From the NCBI RefSeq assembly GCF_026340675.1, contig NZ_JAPEOX010000001.1, positions 2,294,001 through 2,358,000 on the forward strand: DNA of 64,000 nt, read 5' to 3'. Made by a program: the position numbers and the translations under genes. The first letter of the stretch is position 1; each line of letters starts with the position of its first letter. Shown here piece by piece: positions 1 through 8,512 of the stretch. Origin of the DNA: Streptomyces sp. NBC_01264 (GTDB taxonomy: Bacteria > Actinomycetota > Actinomycetes > Streptomycetales > Streptomycetaceae). A model generated the notes under the pieces. The model did no database searches. It was not told the DNA's origin and saw only the letters and a list, made by a program, of their open reading frames with translations.

Positions 1-236
1 CCGATCGCCGTGTTCATGTTGGTCTCGTTGATCGCGTCCGGCTTACCGGGCTCGCTCTTGGCCTTGAGCGTGATGCTCGTACCGCCGGCGAGGTCGATGC
101 CGAGTCGCGGCGTCGTCTGCTTCGTGAGGAACATCCCCGCGGTGAGCGCCACCATCGCGATCAGGATGATGGCCAGGGAACGCCCCGGCCTCCCCTGAGC
201 CCCCGTGGGCCGCCGGCCCTTCTTCGGTGCTGCCAC
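1..236 (-). CDS. secD: SecD, protein translocase subunit (N-terminal part only)
   Basis: This is the first 78 codons of SecD, the membrane subunit that works with SecF to use the proton-motive force in late protein export. Reading from GTG at 236 there is a basic cytoplasmic start (AAPKKGRRPTGAQGRPGRS), one hydrophobic helix (residues about 20-36), and then the family hallmark RLGIDLAGGTSITLKAK. An AGGGAG ribosome site sits about 10 nt upstream. The gene runs off the left edge of the window; secF would be expected beyond it. yajC lies just upstream on the same strand, the usual sec-yajC arrangement. The identification rests on the IDLAGG motif and this neighbour. Confidence 0.95.
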   Translation of the reverse strand, partial: MAAPKKGRRPTGAQGRPGRSLAIILIAMVALTAGMFLTKQTTPRLGIDLAGGTSITLKAKSEPGKPDAINETNMNTAI

Positions 237-389
237 CTTGTCGTATCTCCCTGTCCAACCGTCCGGCGCCGGGTCAGCGCGTCGACGGCCACGAAATGTG
301 TGTGGGGACCCCTGCCCCCCGCAGAAGGGTCACTGGCGGGGACCGACGGGGCTGCCGGTCTGGCGCCCCGCTCGGTCCCCGGCCCAGCG

Positions 390-857
390 CTACTTCGCGC
401 CGGCCTCGCCGTCGGTCTTGCCGTCCTTGGGCTCGTCGCCCTTGGGCTCCTCCGCCGCGGGCTCGTCGGCCTTGGGCTCGTCCTTCTTGCCCAGGTCGAG
501 CTTGGGGGCCTCGTCCCCGGTCAGGGAGGACGCGTCGTCGGGGACGACCGGCGTGTCGATCGTCAGATCATCGGTGATGCCGTGGACGATGCGGTTGTAC
601 TCCTCGTCCTCCAGCACGGCGCCGATGGAGTTCTTCGCGTAGAGCGCGTAGACGCCGGGAGCCACCTCGAGCGTGACGGTGTCTTCGCCGATCTCCTTCA
701 CCGTGGCGTACATGCCGCCGATGGTGCGGACGCCGGTGCCGGCGGTCAGCTGGTCGCGCATCTGCACGGCCTGCTGCTGCTTCTTCTTCTGGCTGCGGGT
801 CAGCAGGAACATCGCCCCGATGATCAGCACGAACGGAAGGAGGGACATGATATTCAC
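390..857 (-). CDS. yajC: YajC, preprotein translocase accessory subunit
   Basis: YajC is a small single-pass membrane protein that associates with SecDF. The 155-residue product has one N-terminal transmembrane helix (SLLPFVLIIGAMFLLTR), then the conserved basic QKKKQQQ stretch and the core GTGVRTIGGMYATVKEI. The last about 50 residues are a Lys/Asp/Glu/Pro-rich tail (repeats like KADEPAAEEPKGDEP), common in Streptomyces versions and probably unstructured. I chose GTG at 857 because GAAGGA lies 10 nt upstream; ATG at 848 has no ribosome site. secD follows 153 bp downstream, so the two are probably co-transcribed. Confidence 0.93.
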   Translation of the reverse strand: MNIMSLLPFVLIIGAMFLLTRSQKKKQQQAVQMRDQLTAGTGVRTIGGMYATVKEIGEDTVTLEVAPGVYALYAKNSIGAVLEDEEYNRIVHGITDDLTIDTPVVPDDASSLTGDEAPKLDLGKKDEPKADEPAAEEPKGDEPKDGKTDGEAGAK

Positions 858-918
858 GGGACGCAGGTCCTTCGCATCGACCGCACGAGCGCACGGCCTT
901 TGTACGGGGGGTGGGTAC

Positions 919-937
919 GCCGACCGTAAGGGTCGGC
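919..937 (-). terminator. Short hairpin downstream of ruvB
   Basis: GCCGACC (919-925) and GGTCGGC (931-937) form a perfect 7-bp stem with a GTAAG loop, 86 bp beyond the ruvB stop and before yajC. There is no T run, so termination is only inferred from position. Confidence 0.4.
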
Positions 938-1022
938 ATCGGCGGAGTCTAGGCGAGTCCGCACCGATGGAACAACGCCCAGCATGTCACCGCAGTTCCT
1001 GAGGGGGCGAACCTCCGCGCCG

Positions 1023-2084
1023 TCAGGTCCCGAAGAGGCCCTGTTGTCCGCTTGATCCGTTCGCGCCCTGCTGTGGTGGCACAAGTCCCAGGTGAGCCCA
1101 TGCGGCGGGGGTCGCGACCCGCCCCCGCGGGGTCCTTGCCAGGAGCCCCTCCCGTACGAGGAACGGCTCGGCCACCTCCTCGACGGTCTCCCGCTCCTCA
1201 CCGACGGCGACGGCGAGCGTCGACAGGCCGACGGGCCCCCCGCCGAAGAGCTTCAGGAGCGCCTCCAGGACGGCCCGGTCCAGCCGGTCGAGCCCGCGCT
1301 CGTCGACCTCGTAGACCTTCAGGGCGGTGCCGGCGACCTCCCGGTTGATCACGCCGTCGGCCCTGACCTGGGCGTAGTCGCGGACGCGGCGCAGCAGCCG
1401 GTTGGCGATACGGGGGGTTCCGCGCGAGCGGCCGGCGATCTCGGCGGCGCCGGCGGTGTCGATCTCCACGTCGAGGAGGCGCGCGGAGCGGTGGATGACG
1501 CGCTCCAGCTCCTCGGGGGCGTAGAACTCCATGTGGCCGGTGAACCCGAAGCGGTCGCGCAGCGGGGGCGGGAGCAGGCCGGCCCGGGTCGTGGCCCCGA
1601 CGAGGGTGAACGGGGGAAGTTCCAGCGGGATGGCGGTGGCCCCCGGACCCTTGCCGACGATCACGTCGACGCGGAAGTCCTCCATGGCCATGTAGAGCAT
1701 TTCCTCGGCGGGCCGGGACATGCGGTGGATCTCGTCGAGGAAGAGGACCTCGCCCTCCTGGAGGGAGGAGAGGATGGCGGCGAGGTCGCCCGCGTGCTGG
1801 ATGGCGGGTCCGGAGGTGATCCGGATGGGCGCACCCATCTCGGCCGCGATGATCATGGACAGGGTGGTCTTCCCCAGGCCCGGGGCGCCCGACAGCAGCA
1901 CGTGGTCGGCGGTGGCGCCGCGCTGGCGGGCCGCCTTGAGGACGAGGTCCAGCTGCTGGCGGACCTTCTCCTGCCCGACGAACTCACCGAGGTCCTTGGG
2001 TCGCAGGGCCGCCTCGACGGCGGTGTCCTCGCCGTCCGCCGCGGCTGCGACGATCCGGTCGTCGCTCTCGTCATCCCAGTTCAC
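1023..2084 (-). CDS. ruvB: RuvB, Holliday junction branch-migration ATPase
   Basis: RuvB is the hexameric AAA+ motor that RuvA loads onto Holliday junctions to drive branch migration in recombinational repair. The 353-residue protein has the expected order: conserved entry [15 protein letters not shown], Walker [10 protein letters not shown] (about 67-75), Walker [10 protein letters not shown] (about 115-123), sensor GATTRAG, the arginine-finger region LRDRFGF, and a C-terminal winged-helix DNA-binding domain. The N-terminus is slightly acidic and extended, as in other actinobacteria. It is the last gene of ruvC-ruvA-ruvB but is separated from ruvA by a 235-bp gap filled with palindromic repeats, so it may be partly uncoupled from ruvCA. 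Confidence 0.98.
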   Translation of the reverse strand: MNWDDESDDRIVAAAADGEDTAVEAALRPKDLGEFVGQEKVRQQLDLVLKAARQRGATADHVLLSGAPGLGKTTLSMIIAAEMGAPIRITSGPAIQHAGDLAAILSSLQEGEVLFLDEIHRMSRPAEEMLYMAMEDFRVDVIVGKGPGATAIPLELPPFTLVGATTRAGLLPPPLRDRFGFTGHMEFYAPEELERVIHRSARLLDVEIDTAGAAEIAGRSRGTPRIANRLLRRVRDYAQVRADGVINREVAGTALKVYEVDERGLDRLDRAVLEALLKLFGGGPVGLSTLAVAVGEERETVEEVAEPFLVREGLLARTPRGRVATPAAWAHLGLVPPQQGANGSSGQQGLFGT

Positions 2085-2133
2085 GGTGTCAGTCTGCCTT
2101 CTCGGTGGTGCGGTGGTCTGTGCGCGGGCCGTT

Positions 2134-2316
2134 TCCCGGGGCTCCGCCCCGGTACCCGCTCCTCGAACGCCGGAGGGGCTGGGTGGTGGCCTGCCTCGGC
2201 CCGCCCGGGCCCGCTGCGTGCTCCGTGCGCGGGGAGCCGGACATCAGCCGGATCCAGCCCCTCCGGCGTTTGAGGAGCGGGGGGCGGGGGCCGGCCCCCG
2301 GCAACGGCGCCGCACC
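2134..2316. repeat. Palindromic intergenic repeat pair (copies A and B)
   Basis: The ruvA-ruvB gap carries two inverted copies of a dispersed element. Copy A core is at 2157-2181 (CTCCTCGAACGCCGGAGGGG) and copy B, in reverse orientation, at 2255-2279. Each is flanked by GC-rich self-complementary stretches such as GGGGCTCCGCCCC. The same core recurs at 6972-6996, 7040-7064 and 38115-38139. A transcript would fold here, so the pair may act as a terminator or mRNA stabiliser within the ruv operon; that role is inferred. Confidence 0.8.
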
Positions 2317-2319
2317 CTC

Positions 2320-2952
2320 TTACCGGGTCCGGTTCAGGGACTGGAGCGCGGCTCGCAGGAGCTGCGGAACCGGGGCCGAGCCGCCGGCGGCGATGGCCTC
2401 CTCCGCCTGCGGGGTCACCGCCGAGACGGCCTCCTCCGCGTCCCGGGGCGCGTACCCGAGGCCGACCAGGGCGGCGGAGAGCTGCTCCGACCACGGGGCC
2501 GGGCCGGAGGCCGCCGCGCGCTGCGCGCCGACCATGCCGCTCGATCCCAGCGGCGCGCCGAGCTTGTCCTTGAGGTCCAGCAGGAGCTTCTGCGCGCCCT
2601 TCTTCCCGATGCCGGAGACGGCCATCAGCGCCTTCTCGTCCCCCACCGACACGGCTACGCGGAGCGCGTCCGGGCTGTGCACCGCCAGCATGGCCTGGGC
2701 GAGCTTCGGTCCGACCCCGCTCGCGGTCTGCAGGAGCTCGAAGACCTGGCGCTCGTCGTCGTCGGCGAAGCCGTACAGCGTCAGCGAGTCCTCCCGTACG
2801 ACCAGGGACGTCGCCAGCCGGGCCGGCTCACCGGTCCGCAGGCCCGCGAGGGTGTTCGGGGTGCAGTGCACGGCCATGCCCACTCCCCCGACCTCGATGA
2901 CGGCCAGGGTGGGGGCGAGCGCGGCGACCGGGCCGCTGACGAAGGCGATCAT
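2320..2952 (-). CDS. ruvA: RuvA, Holliday junction-binding protein
   Basis: RuvA binds four-way junctions as a tetramer and recruits RuvB. The 210-residue product begins [20 protein letters not shown] (OB-fold domain I) and contains the two helix-hairpin-helix motifs [13 protein letters not shown] and [14 protein letters not shown] flexible linker rich in Ala/Gly follows, then the C-terminal RuvB-contacting domain ([18 protein letters not shown]). The ATG at 2952 overlaps the ruvC stop as ATGA, so ruvC and ruvA are translationally coupled. Length fits the family (about 200 residues). Confidence 0.97.
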   Translation of the reverse strand: MIAFVSGPVAALAPTLAVIEVGGVGMAVHCTPNTLAGLRTGEPARLATSLVVREDSLTLYGFADDDERQVFELLQTASGVGPKLAQAMLAVHSPDALRVAVSVGDEKALMAVSGIGKKGAQKLLLDLKDKLGAPLGSSGMVGAQRAAASGPAPWSEQLSAALVGLGYAPRDAEEAVSAVTPQAEEAIAAGGSAPVPQLLRAALQSLNRTR

Positions 2953-3485
2953 GTGGTGCGGCCTTTCAGGGCGCTGGCATGCCGGTTGACGGCCTGCTGG
3001 AGGCGGTTCTGCGCGGGGGCGCGCCAGATGTGGCAGATGGCGAGGGCGAGGGCGTCCGCCGCGTCGGCGGGCTTGGGCGGGGCGGACAGCCGCAGCAGTC
3101 GGGTGACCATGGCTCCGACCTGCGCCTTGTCGGCGCGCCCGCTGCCGGTGACGGCGGCCTTGACCTCGCTCGGGGTGTGCAGCGCGACCGGTATGCCGCG
3201 GCGAGCGGCGCACAGCATGGCGACGGCACTGGCCTGGGCGGTGCCCATCACCGTACTGACGTTGTACTGGCTGAACACCCGCTCCACGGCGAGGACTTCG
3301 GGACGGTACTCGTCGAGCCATTCCTCGATGCCCCGCTCGATGCCGACGAGCCGGTCGCCCAACTCGGCGTCCGCGGGCGTCCGTACGACCCCCACGCCCA
3401 GCATCGTCAGGGGGCGGCCCGCCACCCCCTCGACCACACCGACACCGCATCGGGTCAGGCCCGGGTCAACGCCCAGTACGCGCAC
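2949..3485 (-). CDS. ruvC: RuvC, Holliday junction endonuclease
   Basis: RuvC resolves Holliday junctions by paired nicks. The 178-residue product starts [19 protein letters not shown], holding the first catalytic Asp; the second acidic residue is in LAVERVF, and the closing pair lies in [13 protein letters not shown], so the DEDD set is complete. The frame is open upstream, but the family begins at this GTG (3485), which has a GAGGGGG site a few nt upstream. It heads ruvC-ruvA-ruvB and overlaps ruvA by 4 bp. Confidence 0.97.
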   Translation of the reverse strand: MRVLGVDPGLTRCGVGVVEGVAGRPLTMLGVGVVRTPADAELGDRLVGIERGIEEWLDEYRPEVLAVERVFSQYNVSTVMGTAQASAVAMLCAARRGIPVALHTPSEVKAAVTGSGRADKAQVGAMVTRLLRLSAPPKPADAADALALAICHIWRAPAQNRLQQAVNRHASALKGRTT

Positions 3486-3548
3486 CGCGCCCCCTCTCTC
3501 GATCACCCGGCCGTGTTCGTGCAGGCTATCCGGCACCACTGACAAAGA

Positions 3549-3580
3549 ACGGGCCGACAGGGTGTGTCCTGTCGGCCCGT
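3549..3580 (-). terminator. Intrinsic terminator of yebC
   Basis: A perfect 13-bp stem (3549-3561 with 3568-3580, arms ACGGGCCGACAGG / CCTGTCGGCCCGT) with a 6-nt loop is followed, reading the minus strand, by TTCTTTGTC. It lies between the yebC stop and the ruvC start and fits a rho-independent terminator. Confidence 0.8.
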
Positions 3581-3665
3581 CCAAAACAGCAACCATCAAT
3601 CGAGCAACCCAGACGGCGGGCAACCACGTCCGCGAGAGCGGCGGCGGTTTGGCCGCAAGGGGGGA

Positions 3666-4418
3666 TCAGGCGTCGACCTTCTCCATGACCTCGTCCGAGA
3701 CGTCGAAGTTGGCGAAGACGTTCTGCACGTCGTCGCTGTCCTCCAGCGCGTCGATCAGCTTGAAGATCTTGCGCGCGCCCTCCTCGTCCAGCTCGACCTG
3801 CATGGTCGGCAGGAAGTTGGAGTCGGCCGAGTCGTAGTCGATGCCGGCGCCCTGGAGCGCGGTACGGACCGCGACCATGTCGGTGGCCTCGCTGATGATC
3901 TCGAACTGATCACCGAGGTCGTTGACCTCTTCCGCGCCCGCCTCGAGCACCGTCTCCAGCACGTCGTCCTCGGACAGCTCGCCCTTGGGCAGCAGGACGA
4001 CGCCCTTGCGGTTGAACAGGTACGAGACCGAGCCCGGGTCGGCCATCGAACCGCCGTTGCGGGTCATGGCGACCCGCACGTCGGACGCGGCACGGTTGCG
4101 GTTGTCGGTGAGGCACTCGATGAGCACCGCGACGCCGTTCGGGCCGTAGCCTTCGTACATGATCGTCTCGTAGTCGGCGCCGCCGGCCTCGAGGCCGCCG
4201 CCGCGCTTGACCGCGGAGTCGATGTTCTTGTTCGGGACCGAGCTCTTCTTCGCCTTCTGGATGGCGTCGAAGAGGGTCGGGTTGCCATCGATGTCGGCGC
4301 CGCCCATACGGGCCGCGACCTCGATGTTCTTGATCAGCTTCGCGAAGAGCTTGCCGCGCTTGGCGTCAACCACGGCCTTCTTGTGCTTCGTCGTAGCCCA
4401 TTTAGAGTGGCCGGACAT
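3666..4418 (-). CDS. YebC/PmpR family protein
   Basis: The 250-residue protein starts [20 protein letters not shown], the signature of the YebC family, and keeps the internal blocks [20 protein letters not shown] and [19 protein letters not shown]. Members were long annotated as DNA-binding transcriptional regulators; some have since been reported to help ribosomes translate difficult (for example proline-rich) sequences, so the exact role here is open. It sits between the ruvC and pdxT genes, as in mycobacteria, and has its own downstream terminator. The ATG at 4418 lies downstream of a GGAGACAGGC ribosome site. Confidence 0.95.
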   Translation of the reverse strand: MSGHSKWATTKHKKAVVDAKRGKLFAKLIKNIEVAARMGGADIDGNPTLFDAIQKAKKSSVPNKNIDSAVKRGGGLEAGGADYETIMYEGYGPNGVAVLIECLTDNRNRAASDVRVAMTRNGGSMADPGSVSYLFNRKGVVLLPKGELSEDDVLETVLEAGAEEVNDLGDQFEIISEATDMVAVRTALQGAGIDYDSADSNFLPTMQVELDEEGARKIFKLIDALEDSDDVQNVFANFDVSDEVMEKVDA

Positions 4419-4475
4419 CTGCCTGTCTCCTTCGCGTCACCAACAATGTTCGCCTCAGATCCTACCGGGACACCG

Positions 4476-5066
4476 TTACAGCCCCGCGCGCACCATGTCG
4501 ACGAAGTACGCGTGGACCCGGTCGTCACCCGTGAGCTCCGGGTGGAACGAGGTGGCGAGGACATTGCCCTGGCGCACGGCGACCGTGTGACCGTCGTACG
4601 TGGCGAGCACCTCGGCGGCGCCGCCGACGGACTCGACCCAGGGAGCGCGGATGAACACGCCCTCCACCGGACCGCCCTCGATGCCGGCGAAGTCGACCTG
4701 CGCCTCGAAGGACTCGTTCTGCCGGCCGAAGGCGTTGCGGCGCACGATCATGTCGATGCCGCCCAGGGTCTCCTGGTCCTCACGGCCGTCCAGCAGCTTG
4801 TCCGCGAGCATGATCATGCCGGCGCAGGTGCCGTAGACCGGCATCCCGGCCCGTACGCGCTCGCGCAGCGGCTCCAGCATGCCGAACAGCACGGCGAGCT
4901 TCGACATCGTCGTGGACTCGCCGCCGGGGATCACCAGGGCGTCGACCTCGGCGAGCTCCTCGGGACGCCGGACCGGCCTGGCCACGGCGTCAGCCGAGGC
5001 CAGGGCGATCAGGTGCTCCCGTACGTCGCCCTGGAGTGCCAGGACACCAATCACGGGGGTGGTCAT
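4476..5066 (-). CDS. pdxT: PdxT, glutaminase subunit of PLP synthase
   Basis: PdxT releases ammonia from glutamine and passes it to PdxS for de novo pyridoxal 5'-phosphate synthesis. The 196-residue class-I glutamine amidotransferase begins [19 protein letters not shown] and has the GGEST oxyanion region (about 48-52), the nucleophilic Cys in [10 protein letters not shown], and the His-Glu pair in [10 protein letters not shown]; the triad is complete. It follows pdxS by only 8 bp, so both are made from one transcript, consistent with their 12:12 complex in the family. Confidence 0.98.
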   Translation of the reverse strand: MTTPVIGVLALQGDVREHLIALASADAVARPVRRPEELAEVDALVIPGGESTTMSKLAVLFGMLEPLRERVRAGMPVYGTCAGMIMLADKLLDGREDQETLGGIDMIVRRNAFGRQNESFEAQVDFAGIEGGPVEGVFIRAPWVESVGGAAEVLATYDGHTVAVRQGNVLATSFHPELTGDDRVHAYFVDMVRAGL

Positions 5067-5074
5067 GGTGATGA

Positions 5075-5992
5075 CTACCAGCCGCGGTTGGCGTAGCGCT
5101 CGGACTCGGGGAGGGTGTCGCAGTTGATGCCGACCATGGCCTCGCCCAGGTTGCGGGAGGCGTCCGCAATGATCTTCGGGTCGTCGTAGAAGGTGGTGGC
5201 CTTCACGATGGCGGCGGCGCGCTTGGCCGGGTCGCCCGACTTGAAGATGCCGGAGCCGACGAAGACGCCCTCGGCACCGAGCTGGCGCATCAGCGCGGCG
5301 TCGGCGGGGGTGGCGACGCCACCGGCGGAGAACAGCACGACCGGGAGCTTGCCGAGCTCGGCGACTTCCTTGACCAGCTCGTACGGGGCGCGCAGCTCCT
5401 TGGCGGCGGCGAACAGCTCGTTGTTGTCGTAGCCGCGCAGGCGGGCGATCTCGTTCTTGATCTGGCGCAGGTGGCGGACGGCCTCGACGACGTTGCCGGT
5501 ACCGGCCTCGCCCTTCGAACGGATCATGGCCGCGCCCTCGGCGATGCGGCGCAGGGCCTCGCCCAGGTTGGTGGCGCCGCAGACGAAGGGGGTGGTGAAC
5601 GCCCACTTGTCGGAGTGGTTGACCTCGTCGGCCGGGGTCAGGACCTCGGACTCGTCGATGTAGTCGACGCCGAGGGACTGGAGCACCTGGGCCTCGACGA
5701 AGTGGCCGATGCGGGACTTCGCCATGACCGGGATGGAGACGGCCTCGATGATCTCTTCGATCATGTTCGGGTCGGACATCCGGGCGACGCCTCCGTCCTT
5801 GCGGATGTCGGCGGGGACCCGCTCGAGGGCCATGACGGCCACGGCGCCGGCATCCTCGGCGATCTTCGCCTGCTCGGCGTTGACCACATCCATGATCACG
5901 CCGCCCTTGAGCTGCTCGGCCATGCCGCGCTTGACGCGGGAGGTGCCGATCGCCGACTCGGCGGACTGCGGGGTGGAGGGAAGCGTGCTCAC
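5075..5992 (-). CDS. pdxS: PdxS, PLP synthase subunit
   Basis: PdxS condenses ribose 5-phosphate, glyceraldehyde 3-phosphate and ammonia from PdxT into pyridoxal 5'-phosphate. The 305-residue (beta/alpha)8 protein shows the conserved [20 protein letters not shown] entry, the catalytic lysine region [16 protein letters not shown], the second lysine in [19 protein letters not shown], and the phosphate-binding end [13 protein letters not shown]. The start is GTG at 5992 with GAGGT upstream. The 152-bp leader holds a TGGAC/GTCCA inverted repeat near 6077-6088; no regulator gene is adjacent. Confidence 0.98.
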   Translation of the reverse strand: MSTLPSTPQSAESAIGTSRVKRGMAEQLKGGVIMDVVNAEQAKIAEDAGAVAVMALERVPADIRKDGGVARMSDPNMIEEIIEAVSIPVMAKSRIGHFVEAQVLQSLGVDYIDESEVLTPADEVNHSDKWAFTTPFVCGATNLGEALRRIAEGAAMIRSKGEAGTGNVVEAVRHLRQIKNEIARLRGYDNNELFAAAKELRAPYELVKEVAELGKLPVVLFSAGGVATPADAALMRQLGAEGVFVGSGIFKSGDPAKRAAAIVKATTFYDDPKIIADASRNLGEAMVGINCDTLPESERYANRGW

Positions 5993-6144
5993 GGATTGAC
6001 CTCACTCGAAAGGAAGATTCAGGCGCTACTGGCGACCGCCAGGGCGATCTGGTGGTACTCGACCGAGGAAACCTTCTGGACCAGTCCACGGCAAGGGCCA
6101 ATGTGCAGCCGGTGGCTCCTTGCGATTTGGCCATTGGGTACAAG

Positions 6145-6684
6145 TTACGGCCGTTCGGCCAGATCCACCGGAGGCTCGTCGTCCATCTCGAAGGCCAGCG
6201 GGAAGGGCGCGTGGCCCGCCAGCCGGAACCAGCGGACCTTGCGGTGCCGGCGCAGGGCGCGGGCCGCGCGGACGGCGTCGTTGAGGAACCGGCGTGCCAT
6301 CGGCACCCGGCGGACCGCCGCCGCGAGCTCCTCGGCGGCCTCCGCCCCGCCCGGCGCGGCCTTGAGCACGTCGACCTGCTCCGCGTCGGCGAAGACGGCC
6401 CGCAGGGCCTGGCTGAGCTCGCTCTCGGCGACCTCGCGGTGCTCCTCCTCCGCCTGGCGGGCGGCGTGCGCGGCCTCGTACAGGACGAGGGAGGAGGCGG
6501 GGTCCAGCACCCCGGAGGTCGCGACTTCCAGCACCACGGAGGCCCGGCGGACGAGCTGCGCGTCGAGGGCGGCGCGGGCGGCGTCCATCCGCGAGTGCAG
6601 CCGGTCGAGCCGGCCGGCGGTCCAGCTGAGGTACACGCCGACGAGGCCGAGGCCCAGGGCAATCCAGACAAGGGTTTCGATCAC
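6145..6684 (-). CDS. Conserved single-pass membrane protein
   Basis: No function can be assigned. The 179-residue protein has one N-terminal transmembrane helix ([17 protein letters not shown]), then a long charged, mostly helical cytoplasmic or extracytoplasmic part rich in Ala, Arg and Glu, with a coiled-coil-like stretch ([20 protein letters not shown]). The arrangement (one helix, then helices about 130 residues) faintly resembles LemA-type proteins, but I do not see a LemA signature. GTG at 6684 is chosen because the hydrophobic helix starts right after it and AAGG lies about 10 nt upstream; the open frame further upstream is Arg/Gly-rich shadow. It lies between pdxS and the PimA-like gene, as in other Streptomyces. 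Confidence 0.8.
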   Translation of the reverse strand: MIETLVWIALGLGLVGVYLSWTAGRLDRLHSRMDAARAALDAQLVRRASVVLEVATSGVLDPASSLVLYEAAHAARQAEEEHREVAESELSQALRAVFADAEQVDVLKAAPGGAEAAEELAAAVRRVPMARRFLNDAVRAARALRRHRKVRWFRLAGHAPFPLAFEMDDEPPVDLAERP

Positions 6685-6750
6685 GGGCCGCGACCTTACC
6701 TTTCCATGCGCCGCTCGCGCGCCTCGGCCCTGGCGGGCCTCCCCTCTCGA

Positions 6751-6794
6751 CGCGCCGCGCACCTTCTTGACGCGCCGCGCACCTTCTTGACGCG
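6751..6794. repeat. 20-bp tandem duplication
   Basis: The unit CGCGCCGCGCACCTTCTTGA occurs twice in perfect tandem (6751-6770, 6771-6790), followed by four bases of a third unit. It lies about 70 bp upstream of the 6145-6684 membrane gene, so it may sit in its promoter region; no known operator is recognised. Confidence 0.85.
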
Positions 6795-6924
6795 GAGCTC
6801 GCACCGCTGCGCGGGCTTCGCCCCGCTGCGCCAGCCTCCGGCCGGCGGGGCCGGGCGGTGTTGCCGCCACCGCCGCCTGGCGCGGGCCCCGGTGGGCGCG
6901 TGCGGGCGGGCCCTGCGGGGCGAA

Positions 6925-7157
6925 GTCCCCTACCCGCCCTTCCACCGTTCCCCGGGCTCCGCCCGGACCCCGGTCCTCAAACGCCGGACCGGCTGAAGCA
7001 GGGGTCCCGGACTGCGCCCAGGTCGACGCCGGCCGAATTCAGCCCCTCCGGCGTTTGAGGAGCGGGGGTCCGGGGGCTGGCCCCCGGGAACGGCGCCGCA
7101 CGCGGCAACGGGTCCGGGGCGGAGCCCCGGGGAACGGTGGAAGGGCGGGTAGGGGAC
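6925..7157. repeat. Large nested inverted repeat with two palindromic repeat copies (C and D)
   Basis: The left arm 6925-6963 (starts GTCCCCTACCCGCCCTTCC) is the reverse complement of the right arm 7118-7157 apart from one inserted base. Inside, a second inverted pair is formed by copies C (6972-6996) and D (7040-7064) of the CTCCTCAAACGCCGGAGGGG family; copy C has two substitutions. The DNA or its transcript could form a long cruciform or stem. It ends about 190 bp from the PimA-like gene stop. Confidence 0.85.
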
Positions 7158-7348
7158 TCCGCTACGCGCAGCGGCACACCCGCAGCCGGGGCCCGCGCGG
7201 GCGGACGGACCACAGCGGCCGCACCCGGACGGGGCCGGAGACCCGGGCAGGCCGGGTCCGGCCAGGCCGGGCGGGACCAGAACCGGCCGGGGCCGGGACC
7301 GGGGCCGTGCCGGGGCCGGGGCCGGGGCCCAGCAAGGGCCGGGACGGG

Positions 7349-8512
7349 CTACCCCTCGCGGGAGAGGCCCAGGCGGGTTCGGAGGGGGACTCGTTCGTCC
7401 TCCGCGACCGCCGCCGCGCCGTCCGTGACCGTTTCGTAGACCGCCAGGATGTCCGCCGCCACCGTCGACCAGTCGAAGCGGCGTACGTGGGCCGCGCCCC
7501 GGGTGCTCAGTTCCGCGCGGCGGGCCGGATCGCGCAGGAGGGCGATCGCCGATGCCGCCAGGGAGTCGGGGTCCTCGTTCGTGAAGAGGGCCCCAGCCGA
7601 CCCCTGGTCCAGGACCTGCGCGAAGGCGTCGAGGTCGGCGGCAAGGACGGCCGCGCCGGCCGACAGGGCCTCGACCAGGATGATGCCGAAGCTCTCGCCG
7701 CCCGTGTTCGGGGCCACGTACACGTCCACGCTGCGCAGCAGCCGCGCCTTGTCCTCGTCCGAGACCATGCCGAGGAACTCGACCCGGGCGCGGAGTTCGG
7801 GCGGGAGGGAGGCGACGGCCTCCTCCTCGTCGCCGCGGCCCGCCACCAGGAGGCGTACGTCCGGGCACTCGGCCACGATCCGCGGGAAGGCCGCCATCAG
7901 GACCGGCAGGCCCTTGCGCGGTTCGTCGATGCGGCCGATGAAGCCGAGGGTCCGGCCCGACCAGGCCGGGTTCGGTTCGGCCTTGGCGAAGAAGTCCACG
8001 TCCACGCCGTTGGGGATGACCACCGCGTCCCCGCCGAGGTGCTCGACCAGCGTGCGCCGCGCGTACTCGCTCACCGCGATCCGGGCGCTGATCTTCTCCA
8101 GCGCCGGCTGCAGGATCGGGTACGCCGCGAGCATGGCCCGGGAGCGCGGGTTGGAGGTGTGGAAGGTGGCCACGATCGGGCCGGACGCCGCCCAGCAGGT
8201 CAGCAGGCCCAGGGAGGGGGAGGTGGGTTCGTGGATGTGGACCACGTCGAAGACCCCGTCGTGCAGCCAGCGCCGTACGCGGGCGGCCGACAGGAAGCCG
8301 AAGTTGAGCCGGGCGACCGACCCGTTGTACGGCACCGGCACCGCCCGCCCCGCCGAGACCACGTACGGGGGCAGCGGGGTCTCGTCGTCCGCCGGGGCCA
8401 GGACCGACACCTGGTGGCCGAGGCCGATCAGGTGTTCCGCCAGGTCCCGGATGTGGAACTGGACCCCGCCGGGGACGTCCCAGGAGTACGGGCAGACGAT
8501 GCCGATCTTCAC
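7349..8512 (-). CDS. pimA: PimA-like phosphatidylinositol mannosyltransferase (GT4)
   Basis: This 387-residue GT-B glycosyltransferase probably transfers the first mannose from GDP-mannose to phosphatidylinositol at the cytoplasmic face of the membrane. It begins KIGIVCPYSWDVPGGVQFHI, matching the PimA N-terminus, has the acceptor-side HIHEPTSPSLGLL, and the GT4 nucleotide-sugar block APNTGGESFGIILVEALSAG with its E-x7-E. GTG at 8512 overlaps the upstream acyltransferase stop as GTGA, the last link of the pgsA-acyltransferase-pimA unit. The substrate is inferred from this context and from the mycobacterial locus. The extra upstream open frame is Arg-rich and not part of the gene. Confidence 0.9.
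   Translation of the reverse strand: MKIGIVCPYSWDVPGGVQFHIRDLAEHLIGLGHQVSVLAPADDETPLPPYVVSAGRAVPVPYNGSVARLNFGFLSAARVRRWLHDGVFDVVHIHEPTSPSLGLLTCWAASGPIVATFHTSNPRSRAMLAAYPILQPALEKISARIAVSEYARRTLVEHLGGDAVVIPNGVDVDFFAKAEPNPAWSGRTLGFIGRIDEPRKGLPVLMAAFPRIVAECPDVRLLVAGRGDEEEAVASLPPELRARVEFLGMVSDEDKARLLRSVDVYVAPNTGGESFGIILVEALSAGAAVLAADLDAFAQVLDQGSAGALFTNEDPDSLAASAIALLRDPARRAELSTRGAAHVRRFDWSTVAADILAVYETVTDGAAAVAEDERVPLRTRLGLSREG

Larger units (their letters stand above)
6685..7348. other. 664-bp non-coding gap dominated by repeats
   Basis: No credible gene is seen on either strand. The gap contains a 20-bp tandem duplication (6751-6794) and a 233-bp nested inverted repeat (6925-7157), annotated separately. 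From about 7190 to 7330 the sequence is very GC-rich with short iterations of GGGCCGGG and ends at the stop of the PimA-like gene. Confidence 0.75.

Noticed and set aside
6070..6095. DasR (dre) operator upstream of pdxS
   Set aside because: ACTGGTC is a perfect left half, but the right half does not match the 16-bp palindrome; only a partial site.
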